Of a stretch of DNA of 64,000 bases, positions 46,667 through 58,810 are shown in pieces. Location of the stretch: positions 22,101,329 to 22,165,328 of the forward strand of contig OX638369.1 in assembly GCA_951812925.1 (NCBI GenBank), written 5' to 3'. The notes beneath the pieces are model-generated. The model was not told the origin of the DNA. It worked only from the letters and a program-made list of their open reading frames with translations, and did no database searches. Position 1 is the stretch's first letter. Each line of letters begins with the position of its first letter. The stretch is from Calliopum simillimum (lineage: Eukaryota > Arthropoda > Insecta > Diptera > Lauxaniidae). The translations under genes were made by a program, and so were the position numbers.

Positions 46667-48800
46667 AATTTTTTTTATTTTTTTTTTTACGGAAAGGTTG
46701 ATAAAAAACAAACTTCTTCCAAAAGATTTGCGTTGCGCTAAATGCTTGTGAGGGCATTTTTTTCTTAAAAATCATATGAAAATTTTTTAACTTTATATTG
46801 TGTTTTGATTTACACCCAATAAGTGAGCAAAAAAATAAATTTCAAAATAGAAGAACATAACATTGGTTAAAAAAATACAAGCTGTACAAAAAAACTAATA
46901 TTTCCCATTTATATCATAAGAATATTGACGAAATGACGGCCATGCTTAAAAATTAATTTTCCCAAAAATAAAAATTAAAAAAATTAAAAATTTTTTTTTT
47001 ATGAAAATCTTTTGAAAAACGAACGTTTTTCATCCACCAAATCATATTTTTTTTTTGAAAACTTATTATAACAAGAGCAATAGATTTTTTGTTTTATTTC
47101 TTTGAAGTTATTGCAAATAATAAATCTTTAGAAACATTTTTATCCAAATTTTTGTTTTTTGAGTTATCAGAAGGAGCAATATACTTGACAGGTACCTACT
47201 CTGCTCTGAACTTAAAACAAAAAGTTAAAATCAGTGCAAGAAACATTAAAACACTTAAATTTTATCAAAAACAGTGTAGTTAAAGAAGAACTTCAAAATA
47301 TGCAATATTTCAAAAGAGTTCAAAATTTATCTAGTTGTAAATTACATATTTTTTAACCTACATCTGACATAATTATAAAATCGAAAAAGGCCGCTCATCA
47401 GCAAATAAAGATAAGCCAAGCTAAGCTGATTTACACAATTTGCATTAATGTTAAAATAAATATACATACAAACACACACAAATCTGCATATTCCCTTAAA
47501 TATGTTCCCACAAACACACAAAATTTCAACTATAATATGCAAAATAGTGTGCTACTACTGCTGCATGACTGCCTCTCAAAGCCTTTTGCTGCTGTGTTGC
47601 ACGCATGCATGCAGCAGCAACATCAGTAACCAACCAGCAATGGCATTTGTTTTAGACTCCTAATGGACTTTTGAGTGACTGACACATATACAGCAGTGTG
47701 AAAGCATATGCATGTATGTACTTTATACGCCCCTGCAGTGTTGCAGTGTGTTTTTGAGTAAATTGATATGTTAATCAAATGCTTGATCAAATGTTGGATG
47801 TTGCCTGCCAGCCACGATTAGCCTATAATGAGCGCGCGCACCATTTAAATGTAATTAAAAGAAAAGAGCGAAATTTCAACGCAACTGCATTTTAAGTTAA
47901 TTGAAGCAAAGTGACGCCAAGCGGTAAAAAAAAAAATTTCAGATTTCTTTTTTTTTTCGGTTTTCTGATAACAAAGTAGAGAATTTTTAATTTAATTGCA
48001 GTGTTTGCCTACAGCAGCAGCTGCTGGCTTTAAGCCAGCAAATGTTTACGTTGCAATAAACGTAAAAAATTATGCCTGAGTATAACAGTGTAAGAGCATA
48101 AGACGTTAAAGACATAAAGTACAACTTAAAAGAAAATTATTTTATTTTACTTTTCACTAGGTTTCTTTCTGCTCGGTGGGTACTTGAAGGCATTTGGAGT
48201 TGGTGTGTTTTTTACTTTTGCTGCTTTTCTTAAATGACGGACGCATCATAAAAACTTAAATGTAAAATGTTACATTTTACTGCTTTAAAATGTTGCTTGC
48301 AAGCGAAACTGCTGTTGCTGTAGCTATGCTGCTGCTTACTTACAGTTGCTACGAAAATTGGCCCTCCAAAAATGTTGCCGTTTGCGAAATAAACTGTGCT
48401 TTTTTAATAAGTAGCAACGATGTGAAACAGTGGCACAAAATTTCACTCTAAGGAAGTTAAAGTTTGCACAAATGTGCATCAAATCGGGAAGTGGTCATTT
48501 GGCCGCTTTAATTTTTTTAAACTAAATATTATCAATTTTAAATCACTAAGTAAACTTTTTATGTAAAAATACCCCTTTCTTCATTATAAAAAAAAGTCGT
48601 CAACTTACAAAAAATCATTACTCTTGCCCCATCATTTACACTCGATCTGAATTACTCACACTCCAATTTTAAGTGCAATTGCCACTCAAAATACCAACTT
48701 TATGTCACCAAACAACATATTTTATCATTACCATTCACACATTACAATTTTTTTTCAAAACTCACACCTTAATTGCATAAAATATAAAAATTTTCATTCT
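46667..48800. other. Unassigned DNA
   Basis: AT-rich, then from 47500 a more balanced, non-repetitive stretch with GCAGCA triplets (47580-47630, 48010-48030). No gene recognised. Confidence 0.5.
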
Positions 48801-48802
48801 GA

Positions 48803-50070
48803 AACACTACAAATGTCAGAACTAGAAACGCAGAAAATTCGCTAAAACTACAAACAAAGTATCGGAAAACCTTACTACATTCCAAAAGTTAAAGAAATGC
48901 ACATCAAAATATCACTTACAATGCATTTAACTGAAAATAAGTCTTTGAAACACTATAAATGTCTAAACTGTAAGCCAAAAACAAACCAAAATCACAAATA
49001 GAAATATCAAAAACCTCTCTACATATCATAAAAAAAGAAATTTATATCAAAATATCCTCCACAATGCCCTAAACTGAACATAAGTATTTGAAACCTTACA
49101 AACGTTCATATCAAAACTCAAAAAATTCGCCTTAGCTCAAGGAAAGCACCAAATTGCAACTATTATCACGGAAAAAATGCAAGACAAAATTTAAAATTCT
49201 TGTCCCGATTCCGGAAACCTTCTATCAATCAACCCAATAGACATTTGAAATATTATTTGTTTCTAAGTCTAAATAAAACATCCAAAAAAATTTTAGAAAA
49301 AAAAACACATTTAGTTGAGCATTTACACAGTGCTAAGAACTGTCTCAGGTTTTGAATTATCTCCAGTACTCGACTGCCCGTTTCTGCGTCCAAGTAGAAA
49401 CACAATATTGGGCCTCAAAATTGATCTTAAACTTTTGGCGTGATTCCCTTTTGCTGACTTTGAACGTCTGCTATATCTTCACCAAAAAACAATAATTTTT
49501 TTTTTTTAAAATACCAATGAACAGATTTATCTTGTTTAAAAACAGGATTTACGACATAATAAAAATTTGTACTAAATAGTTGTATGTGTTTCTAACGTAA
49601 CTGGCCTTGAATTACTCATAAAAACCATGTCTTTCATCGTTACTGTTAACGTATTACAAATTTTTGTCAAATCGCACTTTTAATCTGCGTAAAATATTAA
49701 AATCCCTTAGGTGAAACACTACAAATGTCAGAACTAAAAACCTATGAAAACACCCTAAATTCTCAAAAAAAAAAAAAAAAACGGAAACCAGACAACATAT
49801 ACGGAGATATAGCCTAAAATACCGAGAACTCGTCGCCCGAGTTCTCATTTGCCCCATACGCATATTTGTTAAAAAAACAAAAGCAAATAACTCGCGTTTG
49901 TTTCGACAAAAGATATGTTATTTTGCTTTTTTAACGAATATGCTTATGGGGCAAAAGAGAACTCAGACGACGAACTGATAACTTGGGGTTTGAAACTTTA
50001 CAAATGTTCATGTCAATAAACAAAAATATCGCCCAAATCTCTACAAAATTACCAAAATGCAATGTTTGTT
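48803..50070 (+). repeat. Degenerate ~140 bp tandem repeat
   Basis: TGAAACACTACAAATGTCAGAACTA starts near 48803, with further forms near 48941, 49083, 49712 and 49987 (spacing 138 and 142 in the first three). Companion words are ATATCAAAANCCT, AAAATTCGC and CAATGC-type. The array is broken around 49150-49700 by unrelated sequence and at 49823 by a MITE. Confidence 0.65.
49823..49979. mobile_element. Small palindromic MITE
   Basis: The left arm (49823-49885: CGAGAACTCGTCGCCCGAGT, then TTTGCCCCATACGCATAT and TTTGTTAAAAAA) and the right arm (49917-49979) are inverted copies differing at several bases. The loop is about 30 bases. Total length is 157. It lies inside the ~140 bp tandem array, and sequence of that array resumes right after it. 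Confidence 0.85.
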
Positions 50071-51040
50071 TGTTTCCATTTACAGCATACATAACACATT
50101 TTATGTGTAATTCCTATTTTCTTAACAAATTGCTCAGAGTTGCTTCAATCCACCGTACCATAAATTTATTTTTATTTGCCATCTTTAGCCGGCATTCACT
50201 GAGTATCATCAACATAAAAACCACTGCCTTCTCCAACCAGCAAATGGCAGCAACATGGCCATGGCCACTTATCATTGTTCGCTGTCAACGTCAATGTCTA
50301 CTAAAAAGCATAAACTAAATACATGTAAAACATTTATAGAATCATTAAAAGTGTAGACGTTGGTTGTTTCAACAGCCATAAGGAATTACGTGTGGTGAGC
50401 TATCAAAACTTTTGAGTAGGATTTAAAACTGAGACACAACAGCAGCAACTCCGATTTCAGTGTTGCACATTTGTAAAAGTAATTTGTGGCTACCGCAGGA
50501 TGGAAGCAACATTTTTATTATTGGAAAAACCGCAATGTTTATTGTTAACCAAAAAATTATGGGCAATATTGTGCCACATTATAATGTTTCCACGAAAATT
50601 TTATTTCATTTAATTTTGGTTAATGTCTCAGCAACACGTAGGTATACTTGGGTGCATTTATTGCGCCAGAAATACAATGTCTATGAAGGATTTATTTGCA
50701 ACTGCATAAAACTTGCTTCTTGAGTTTGGGCAATTAAAGTTTTCATTTCAATCAGTGCAATAGCTTTTTTTATCAAAGTCTTCAATCTGAAACCAAATTA
50801 AAAATGCCAACATCAGAGAAAAAGTGCCAAAAACTCTTGAGCCTCTTGTAATTTGTGTCCAATTACACAAACTTCAATTCAAGTGCTACTGCGTAAGTGT
50901 ATGTATATGTACGTGTGTGTGTATTTCATGCATCGCTGCACCATTTTGTCTCTTTTTTGTTCGCTGTGGCCGCATGTGTTTTCAATGTGGCATGACGGTC
51001 TGCTGGTAATTCGAGATTTTCAGTTGTTCACTATTTTGAG
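50071..51040. other. Unassigned DNA
   Basis: Balanced, non-repetitive sequence. Frames at 49983-50318 and 50460-50723 show no recognised domain. No splice-supported gene is evident. Confidence 0.4.
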
Positions 51041-51180
51041 CTGCTGTTGCTATTACAGTTGTTGCATTGGTTTTTGTTGTTGTTGGTGTTGTTGTTGTTG
51101 CTGTTGTTGTTGTTGCTGTTGTTGTTGCTGTTGTGTTTGCTGTTGTTGTTGCTGTTGTTTCTATTCCTGCTATTGCTGAA
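51041..51180 (+). repeat. GTT/GCT triplet microsatellite
   Basis: A run of TTG, TGT and GCT triplets. The plus-strand frame at 50853-51179 with a long cysteine run is its translation and is not a gene. Confidence 0.95.
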
Positions 51181-53735
51181 GCTATGAAATTGTATGCGTT
51201 AATACGCTGTTTCGCGTAAATTTATGCAATTCAATCGCAGTTGCTGCTGCTACTTCAATTTTCACTAATTGGGGTGGATCATAACATTCCCCTCTTTGCC
51301 AAAAATTTCGAAATTTTAAGGATATTTAAATATGCTGAATCTCCCAAAGACTTTTGTTAAAAATCTTTGGTTACTGCCTGTAAACAGAAACTCGAAGTGC
51401 CAGCACTATTTTGTTGAGAAAATGAAAGCACCAAATATCATAGAGACAACTCTTGACAACATAGAAAATCTTTCGAATTCTCTCAATTAGAAAATCAGAA
51501 TATGATGTATATTAAACTAAAAAATTGTAAAATGTATAAAATCCCTGATATGAGCTACAAGAATATGCCTTGGAGTCACAAAAGTTCAGCTTTTAAATCA
51601 CAGCATCTTTAACTAATGGGTCCAATTAAAGTGCTTTTAACAAGATATAACTGCTTTTTATATGCTAAAACCTGCCACTTGTGTTTTCTTTTAAAAGTCT
51701 GTTTTTCCTTACACTAGAAATACACATTTTTAAAACGAAGAAATGATGTTACTTACTAAAAAACCTTTCCTGTCAAAATCCTGTCGTTTCACATAAAGCC
51801 TGTCAAATAGCAATTTTGCCAAATTTGAGCTGAAACTTTTTCAACTACCATACTTGCTGCTTTTTCCTTCATATAAATGTATGTAGCTGAAAACTGAAAT
51901 CCACCCTAACATTGCCCATCTTCTTTCGCCAATTGCTGTTAGTCAGCAGCTCGTTGATATCCTCGTTTAAAACAGTGCGAATATAAATGTGTACGTGTAT
52001 GTGTTGCGTTCCGTCCGAACGCAATTTCAATTGAAGTGTTTATGATTGGCACCCTGTACATCACAAGTCAATTGTTGGCCAACAGATTTTACTTGTCTTA
52101 TGGCCTGTAGTTTTGTTTTTAAGCTGGTGCTGGTGCTGCCACTGTTGCTACTTCGTTACATGCTCGTTAATGTTTTTTTGGCTGACATTTTTTTTTTTGC
52201 GTTCGTTTGTTGCTATGCAAGCTTAAAGAAACATACAAATTTTAAAAAAATTCAGTGCATAGTTTTAGGCGCTGTTGTTACTTCTCGGCATTATTTAATT
52301 TGTTGAGGAAACTTGTACACAGATTGATCGACACAAACCATCAAAACATGTACCTATGTAAAATATGTCATCCTTTCCTAAATAATAAGAATTTTCTTTA
52401 AAATGCTAAAAAGTAGATAAATTTATTGAAATATTTCCCAAAAATTATTGCCATTTCAAAATTTTATATTTAAAAACGTACCGCGTCGTATAAGTAACAT
52501 TAATTAAAAAAGAAATTTATATCACATTGAGCCGATTCAGAGATTTTTTACTATAATTTGAACTTAAGGGATTGATTACCTGCTGAAAATTTAGCCTTTT
52601 TTCTATCTATCATGGTTTATTACACCAAATCTGATTAATTTGCTGACAACAATGATATGAGCGATGTATGTTTTCTTTACTCCGCAAAGCACTAGAAAGT
52701 ATGCAGCATTAAATTTTGTACATAAACTGAAGTACATATCTTGTTCATCGTCTCCCATTGTTCTGTTTAAGAGTACCTATGCGCTTCCTATATGATTCCT
52801 TGAATATTACAATACTTGTTCTCAGATTTTGAATAAAACAATTTTGGACTTAAAGTGGCACCACTTCTTATTTCAAAAACAACATTTTCGACAGCATAAT
52901 ACAATAACATTTTTTTTTTCTTTTATTCTTTTCATTTCCCCTACTATTCACATTGTGTAGAAAACATTGAAATGAAGTGGTGTAGAAAAAGCGGAGATTA
53001 AACATTAAAATTAAATTTTACATATATACGTATCTGCTTTTGTTGTTGTTGTTATTGTTGTTTTATGTTGTTATGCTGCTATGTCTAGTTTTGATATTGT
53101 TGTGCGTCTGTTGTGTTTTTTCTTCCGAATACACTCATACACACACAAACACACACATACACACATACTTTAGTAGCCAATGTTAATGAAGTTTAATGTT
53201 TTGTTGCCATGAGTGTTTATTCCACTCTGTGAGTGTGCGTGTGCATGTTGTTTTTGAGTGTGAATAGCGGTACATTGTTATATAATTTTTATTTTTATGT
53301 AATTTTTTGTATTCATTTAAATTTCTTTTTCGTTTTTCGCTTTTTTATTCGTTTTATTTTTTAATTTTTTTTATTCCTTTGTAACTTTTTAAGTACTTTT
53401 TTTCCCCATTTTGCTGTTTTTTAATATACGGCAACACTTGGGCCACACTCCGCTATATTCAACATGCGTTTATTATTATATTCATTTTTTTGTGCGTGTG
53501 TTGTTTTTTTGAGAATTATGTGTTTATGCCTGTGTTGGTAGTTAACAGTGTGTAGCATTTAATGCAAATTAAATGCTATCAAAGAATCAACATCGAAGAT
53601 GAAAGGCGAAAAAAATATTCAGAAAAAAAAGGAAAAAGATTTAAAAAATAAATGAATGCAATTAAGAAATTCAACCGGTTGTGTAATTATGAGATCTACA
53701 GCAAAAATTAATAAATATTAAAAAATTTTAAATAT
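51181..53735. other. Unassigned DNA with simple repeats
   Basis: GTT triplets at 53040-53062 and (CACA)n at 53130-53170. 53280-53420 is T-rich. No gene recognised. Confidence 0.5.
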
Positions 53736-53739
53736 TTGA

Positions 53740-55625
53740 TTCTTTTTAAAGCCATTTTTCACTGTGTGCTGAATTTGTGTCTAGATACTAAAATAAATTT
53801 ACCGAATTTTAGGTGCTTTAGAACACTTCTCGCTCATGTGCTCAAATTATGTCCAGCTTATAAAGTGGTGATTTTGATTTTTATGCTCTTTGGACAATTT
53901 TTCGTTGGTGTGCTAATTATATGTCCAAGCTTATAGAGGTTGGTTTCGATTATACTTTTCTTCAAAACATTTCTCACTGGTGTGCTAAATAAATTTACAT
54001 CCAAGTCCTTAGAGACTGATTTTGCAAATGTTTTTCTTTAGAACATTTCTTGCCGGTGTGCTAATATTATGTCCAACTCATTAAATCTTAATTTTGATCT
54101 TTAAGTTTTTAGAAAATTTTTGCAATATTTACATATGTATCTTTAAGATTAATTCCACTTATTATTTTATTTAAAAAATTTCCGTTGGTGTGCTAAATAT
54201 ATGTCCAGTTTGTGTAATGTAAAACTTTAAGTTTCACAATTTTTTATATAATTTTTCACCTGTCTGATAAATTTATCTCAAGTTCTTAGAGGAGAATTTT
54301 GCTTATAATTATCTTTAATACACTTCTCGCTAGTGTACTAAAGTCATGTCCAAATACTAAAATGGTAAATTTGAGTTTTGTGTTTTTTAAAAAAACGTTT
54401 CGTTGCTGTGCTGAATTTATGTCTAAGTTCTTAAAGTTAACTCTCACTAATAACTGTCCAAAGAACTTTTTTTGCTGGTGTGCTAAATATATGTCCAGCC
54501 AACGAAATCATCATTTTGAGTTCTACAATTTTAAGTAAGCTTTTCACTGGCGTACTAAGCTTAAATGCATGTTCTCAAAGGTTAATTTCGCTTAAAATTT
54601 TCTTCAGAATATTTCTCGCTGGTGTGCTAAAAATATGTACAGGTATTAAAATGGCAATTCAGAGTTCTACGTTGTTTTTTTTTTAATTTTTTGCTGGTGT
54701 GCACAGTTCGTGTCCAAGTTCTTAAAAGCTCATTTCGCTTTTAATTTTCTTTAGAAAATTTCTTGCTAGCGTTCCAGTAACTAAAATTGTAATTTTGAGT
54801 TTGATTACATTCAGAAATTTTTTCTTTTGTATGCTATATATAAATGTATGTTAGTTTCTAAAAAGCTAATTTCGGTTTTACTTTTCATTAGAACATTTCT
54901 GGCTGGTATTCTATACTTACGCTTAAGTTGCAAAATGTTGATTTTGTCAACACTTTTCTTTAGAACATGCTTTTAACAATTTTTTTTAAGAACATGCTTT
55001 TTATTTTCTTTAGAAAATTTCTCGCTGGTGTGCTAAACATTTGTCCAGTTATTAAAATTGTAATTTTGAGTTTAATATCCTTCAGAAATTTTTTCGATAG
55101 TAGCTATGCTATATATGTTAACTACTGAAAAGTTAATTTAGTTTTTATTTTTCATTAGAATATTTAACGCTGGTGTGCTATATTTGCGTCCAAGTTCAAA
55201 AATGTTGATTTTGCTGATATTTTTCTGTAAAACATATATGGGTGGCATGTTTAGCTTATATCTAGGTATTTAAATGATAATATTGAGTTTTATGTTCTAA
55301 AAAACATTTTTCTTGCTAGTGGGCTAAGTTAATCTCAAGGTATTGGCATGGTTATTTTGAGTTTTATATTTTTAAGAAAATTTATCGTTGGTGTTTTAAA
55401 TTTATGTCCAAGTTCTTGAAAGTTAGTTTTGCTTAAAATATTATAATGAACATTATTTGATGATGTGCTAAACATATGTCCAGTTGGAGGAAGATAAATT
55501 TGAGTTTGACGATTTTTAGATAGTTTTTCACATGTGTGTTTGGTTTTCAAAAAACCTTAATTTTCCATGTGATTTTCTTTAAACAATTTTTCACTGGTGT
55601 GCTTAATCTATGGTCATTTCATGTT
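53740..55625 (+). repeat. Degenerate satellite, ~72 bp units in two alternating types
   Basis: About 25 successive units carry the phrase CTCGCTGGTGTGCTAAATWT followed by GTCCA. They start near 53757, 53829, 53900, 53972, 54048, 54183, 54260, 54327, 54402, 54474, 54546, 54617, 54690 and onward, with the last near 55588. Spacing is 65-77 in most cases. Two unit types alternate in much of the array. One reads ...GTCCAAGTTCTTAAAG...TTTTGCTT...TTTCTTTAGAACATTTCTC. The other reads ...GTCCAGTNATTAAAATNGTAATTTTGAGTTT.... So the real period is a dimer of ~145 bases. Divergence between units is high. Plus-strand frames through the array reflect the 72-base (24-codon) period and contain consensus stops. 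Confidence 0.9.
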
Positions 55626-57255
55626 CCAAATTCATGAACATCAGTGAGTGTAAGCGAAAAATTTCAATTCTTTGATTCGTTTGTATGCTATAATTAATTA
55701 AAAAGAAAAAAAAATTTTTTTCATTAAAGTTATAAGTGTCAAATTGCAATACACTGAAGACATTAATGAAGTGATATGATGTGACATTAAAATAAAAAGA
55801 CAAAAAATCAATTCTCATCAATCAAGTAACGTCTTGAATATGTAAAAATCACTCACACCGGTTGACCAAAAAAAAAAAAAAACCAAAATGATACAACACA
55901 TTTTTCCGTACAAAAATCACAGCTGAAAAGGCAACATTTAAATGGCATGGGACTTAACATAAAATGTTTGTGGTACTTTAAATGATAGGGAAAATGTATC
56001 CTTTTTTCTTGGAATAGAAAATTAAGAAAGAAATTTTCCATACTCGTAGGTTGATAATGCACGGACAAGAAACCGAAAAGGAAACAAACGAAGCAACAAA
56101 AAATTCAGGGAAAAATACATCAATTTGTCATTTACCCCAAAGGACTAATGGTAGGTGTAACATATACACGCACTAACACATGCATACAGTTAAAACGAAT
56201 AAGATTGACACAAACGCACGCATATGACCATAGATAGCACTGTGGTACCAAAGCACTATCTGTCAGCCACCACTCACTTACACATTCAGTCAGTTAGACG
56301 TAAAGGCAATCATCCTAACTAAATATGTTGCTGCTTTTTCCGATTGCTTTGTATTATTTTGCATTAATTTGGGTATAACGCATTTGCATTTTCTATGAAT
56401 TCCAGAAAAAGGGAAAACAAAAAGTACACTGTGAAAAATCTTTCACAATGAACATTTCTATACCATACACAGCAAATAAGTATGTATATAGGTAGCTTAA
56501 CTTTTAGTGTAAACTTTTTCTCGCTCTGTTGAAAAATCAGTATAATACAGCATATCCTTTAACTATCAACAACAATATAATAACATCCTTTTAGTGTCAT
56601 TCATCCCCACACATTTATTTGCTACAATTTTGTTGGTTTCCGTTTCAATTTGCATATTTTTTGTAATGTATTTCAGTTTATTTTTTTTTTTTTAAGTTTT
56701 TCCGCATTTTGTGCTGTGCTTCTTCTGTGTTCAATAAATAAAAGCAGCAATGACACTTAACCACTGGGGATTGATATGCATACATACATACACATATGCA
56801 CACTATGGTGCTAAGGTGCAAATCTTTGCTTAATGTTACCCTGAAGTAACCCTTTCCGTTAAGTTTTTAGTTTTTCACATTTCTACACAAGTAAAGCAAT
56901 CAATTTTAATTGACTTTCATTAGTTTGAGAAATTTGTTATTTTTTGTTTTCATTCTCTCTATTTCTTTTGTTTATTTTGCCAGACAAACACATTGTAAAT
57001 CACTTAAAAAAAGGTTTGCTAAAATTTGACCCGAAAGTGCCTGTGAGCACAATGTTAGCTCGAACTGAAAAGAGTTAAACAAAAAACGCCCAGAATAGAT
57101 TGAGTATCAAATTGCTTTGATGTACAGTGTTTTCGATGTGAAATAAGTGCTAAAAATAAAAGCATTGGAAAGCTTTGCATTCGTCATTTAGGAAAATAGG
57201 TGTGGCTCTACCAATAAAAGTAAAATACCTGAATAGTCAATACTGAAAAGTCAAA
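55626..57255. other. Unassigned DNA
   Basis: No gene recognised. 56100-57000 is balanced non-repetitive sequence. (CATA)n lies at 56778-56795. Confidence 0.5.
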
Positions 57256-57258
57256 CCG

Positions 57259-57985
57259 AAGTAAAAAGTAAAAAGTAAAAAGTAAAAAGTAAAAAGTAAA
57301 AAGTAAAAAGTAAAAAGTAAAAAGTAAAAAGTAAAAAGTAAAAAGTAAAAAGTAAAAAGTAAAAAGTAAAAAGTAAAAAGTAAAAAGTAAAAAGTAAAAA
57401 GTAAAAAGTAAAAAGTAAAAAGTAAAAAGTAAAAAGTAAAAAGTAAAAAGTAAAAAGTAAAAAGTAAAAAGTAAAAAGTAAAAAGTAAAAAGTAAAAAGT
57501 AAAAAGTAAAAAGTAAAAAGTAAAAAGTAAAAAGTAAAAAGTAAAAAGTAAAAAGTAAAAAGTAAAAAGTAAAAAGTAAAAAGAAAAAAGTAAAAAGTAA
57601 AAAGTAAAAAGTAAAATGTAAAAAGTAAAAAGTAAAAAGTAAAAAGTAAAAAGTAAAAAGTAAAAAGTAAAAAGTAAAAAGTAAAAAGTAAAAAGTAAAA
57701 AGTAAAAAGTAAAAAGTAAAAAGTAAAAAGTAAAAAGTAAAAAGTAAAAAGTAAAAAGTAAAAAGTAAAAAGTAAAAAGTAAAAAGTAAAAAGTAAAAAG
57801 TAAAAAGTAAAAAGTAAAAAGTAAAAAGTAAAAAGTAAAAAGTAAAAAGTAAAAAGTAAAAAGTAAAAAGTAAAAAGTAAAAAGTAAAAAGTAAAAAGTA
57901 AAAAGTAAAAAGTAAAAAGTAAAAAGTAAAAAGTAAAAAGTAAAAAGTAAAAAGTAAAAAGTAAAAAGTAAAAAGTAAAAAGTAA

Positions 57986-58024
<39 letters not shown>

Positions 58025-58028
58025 CAAA
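57259..58028 (+). repeat. (GTAAAAA)n heptanucleotide array, ~109 copies
   Basis: An almost perfect 7-base repeat for about 770 bases. The few variants are a GAAAAAA unit near 57583, a GTAAAAT unit near 57613, and GTAGAAA and GCAAAAA at the right edge. Because 7 is not a multiple of 3, all three minus-strand frames read through as the same seven-residue cycle, giving three open frames of 258-280 codons that are artefacts. Confidence 0.98.
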
Positions 58029-58084
58029 AATCGATTTCATTAATTTTCAATCCCGCGAACTAACGCCTCCTTCTGCGCCTTGCA

Positions 58085-58810
58085 AACGGAAGGACCAAGT
58101 CTAATAGAGAAAAGTGAAAGTGGAAGAGATAAAAGTAAAAAGTGGAAATGCAAAGCGATAAGTGATAGTACAAAATGATATATGAAGAATGATAAGTGAA
58201 AGTGAAGCAGAAATTGAAAATAAAAAGTGATAAATGAAAATAAAAGTGATGAGTGAAAATAAAAGTGATAAGACAGAAAAAAAAGTGAAAACGGGAAGTT
58301 AAAAGTAAGAAAAAAAAAAGTAAAAAGTGAAAAGTGATAAGAAAAGTGAAAACGAAAAGTGAAAATGGGAAGTGAAAAGTAAAGACCAAAAAGAGATAAG
58401 TGATAAGTGAAAGTGAAAACAAAAAGTGAAAAGTGAACGTGGTAATTAGAAAATGAAAAGGGGAAAATGAAAGTAGAAAGTGAATACTGAAGACTGAAAA
58501 ATGAAAAGAGATAAGTGAAAGTGAAAGTGAAAAGTCAACGTGAAAATTATAAAATGAAAAGTGAAAATGAAAGTCGAAAGTGAAAACTGAAGACTGAAAA
58601 ATTAAAAGAGATAAGTGAAAGTGAAAAGTGAACGTGAAGATTAAAAAATCAAAAGTGAAACTGAATGTAGAAAGTGAAAACTGAAGACAGAAAAATGAAA
58701 AGAGATAAGTGAAAGTGAAAAGTGATAGGTGAAAATGAAAAGTGAAAATTAAAAGTGTGAAGCGATAAGTGAAGGTGAAAAATTAAACGTTATAAGTGAA
58801 AAATGAAAGG
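58085..58810 (+). repeat. Decayed GTGAAAA/GATAAGT array with ~100 bp higher-order units
   Basis: The heptamer array passes into a degenerate run of AAAGTGAAAA, GATAAGTGAA and AGTGAAAG words. From 58433 three larger units start with GTGAACGTG-like sequence (58433, 58534, 58628; spacing 101 and 94). Each holds AATGAAAGTAGAAAGTGAA, ACTGAAGACTGAAAAAT and AGAGATAAGTGAAAGTGAA. The 120-codon minus-strand frame at 58060-58422 is its translation. Confidence 0.9.

Noticed and set aside
50853..51179. Frame with a long polycysteine run
   Set aside because: Reading of GTT/GCT triplet repeats.
53736..54686. Apparent 24-residue protein repeat (F-LAGVL--CP--K)
   Set aside because: The 72-base satellite unit equals 24 codons, so frames look periodic, but the consensus unit has in-frame stops (TCTTAAAG) and units lose the frame by indels.
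57208..58050. Three overlapping minus-strand open frames of 258-280 codons
   Set aside because: They are the translation of a pure 7-base repeat read in all three frames (F-T-F-Y-F-L-L cycles). A repeat length not divisible by three without stop words always does this.
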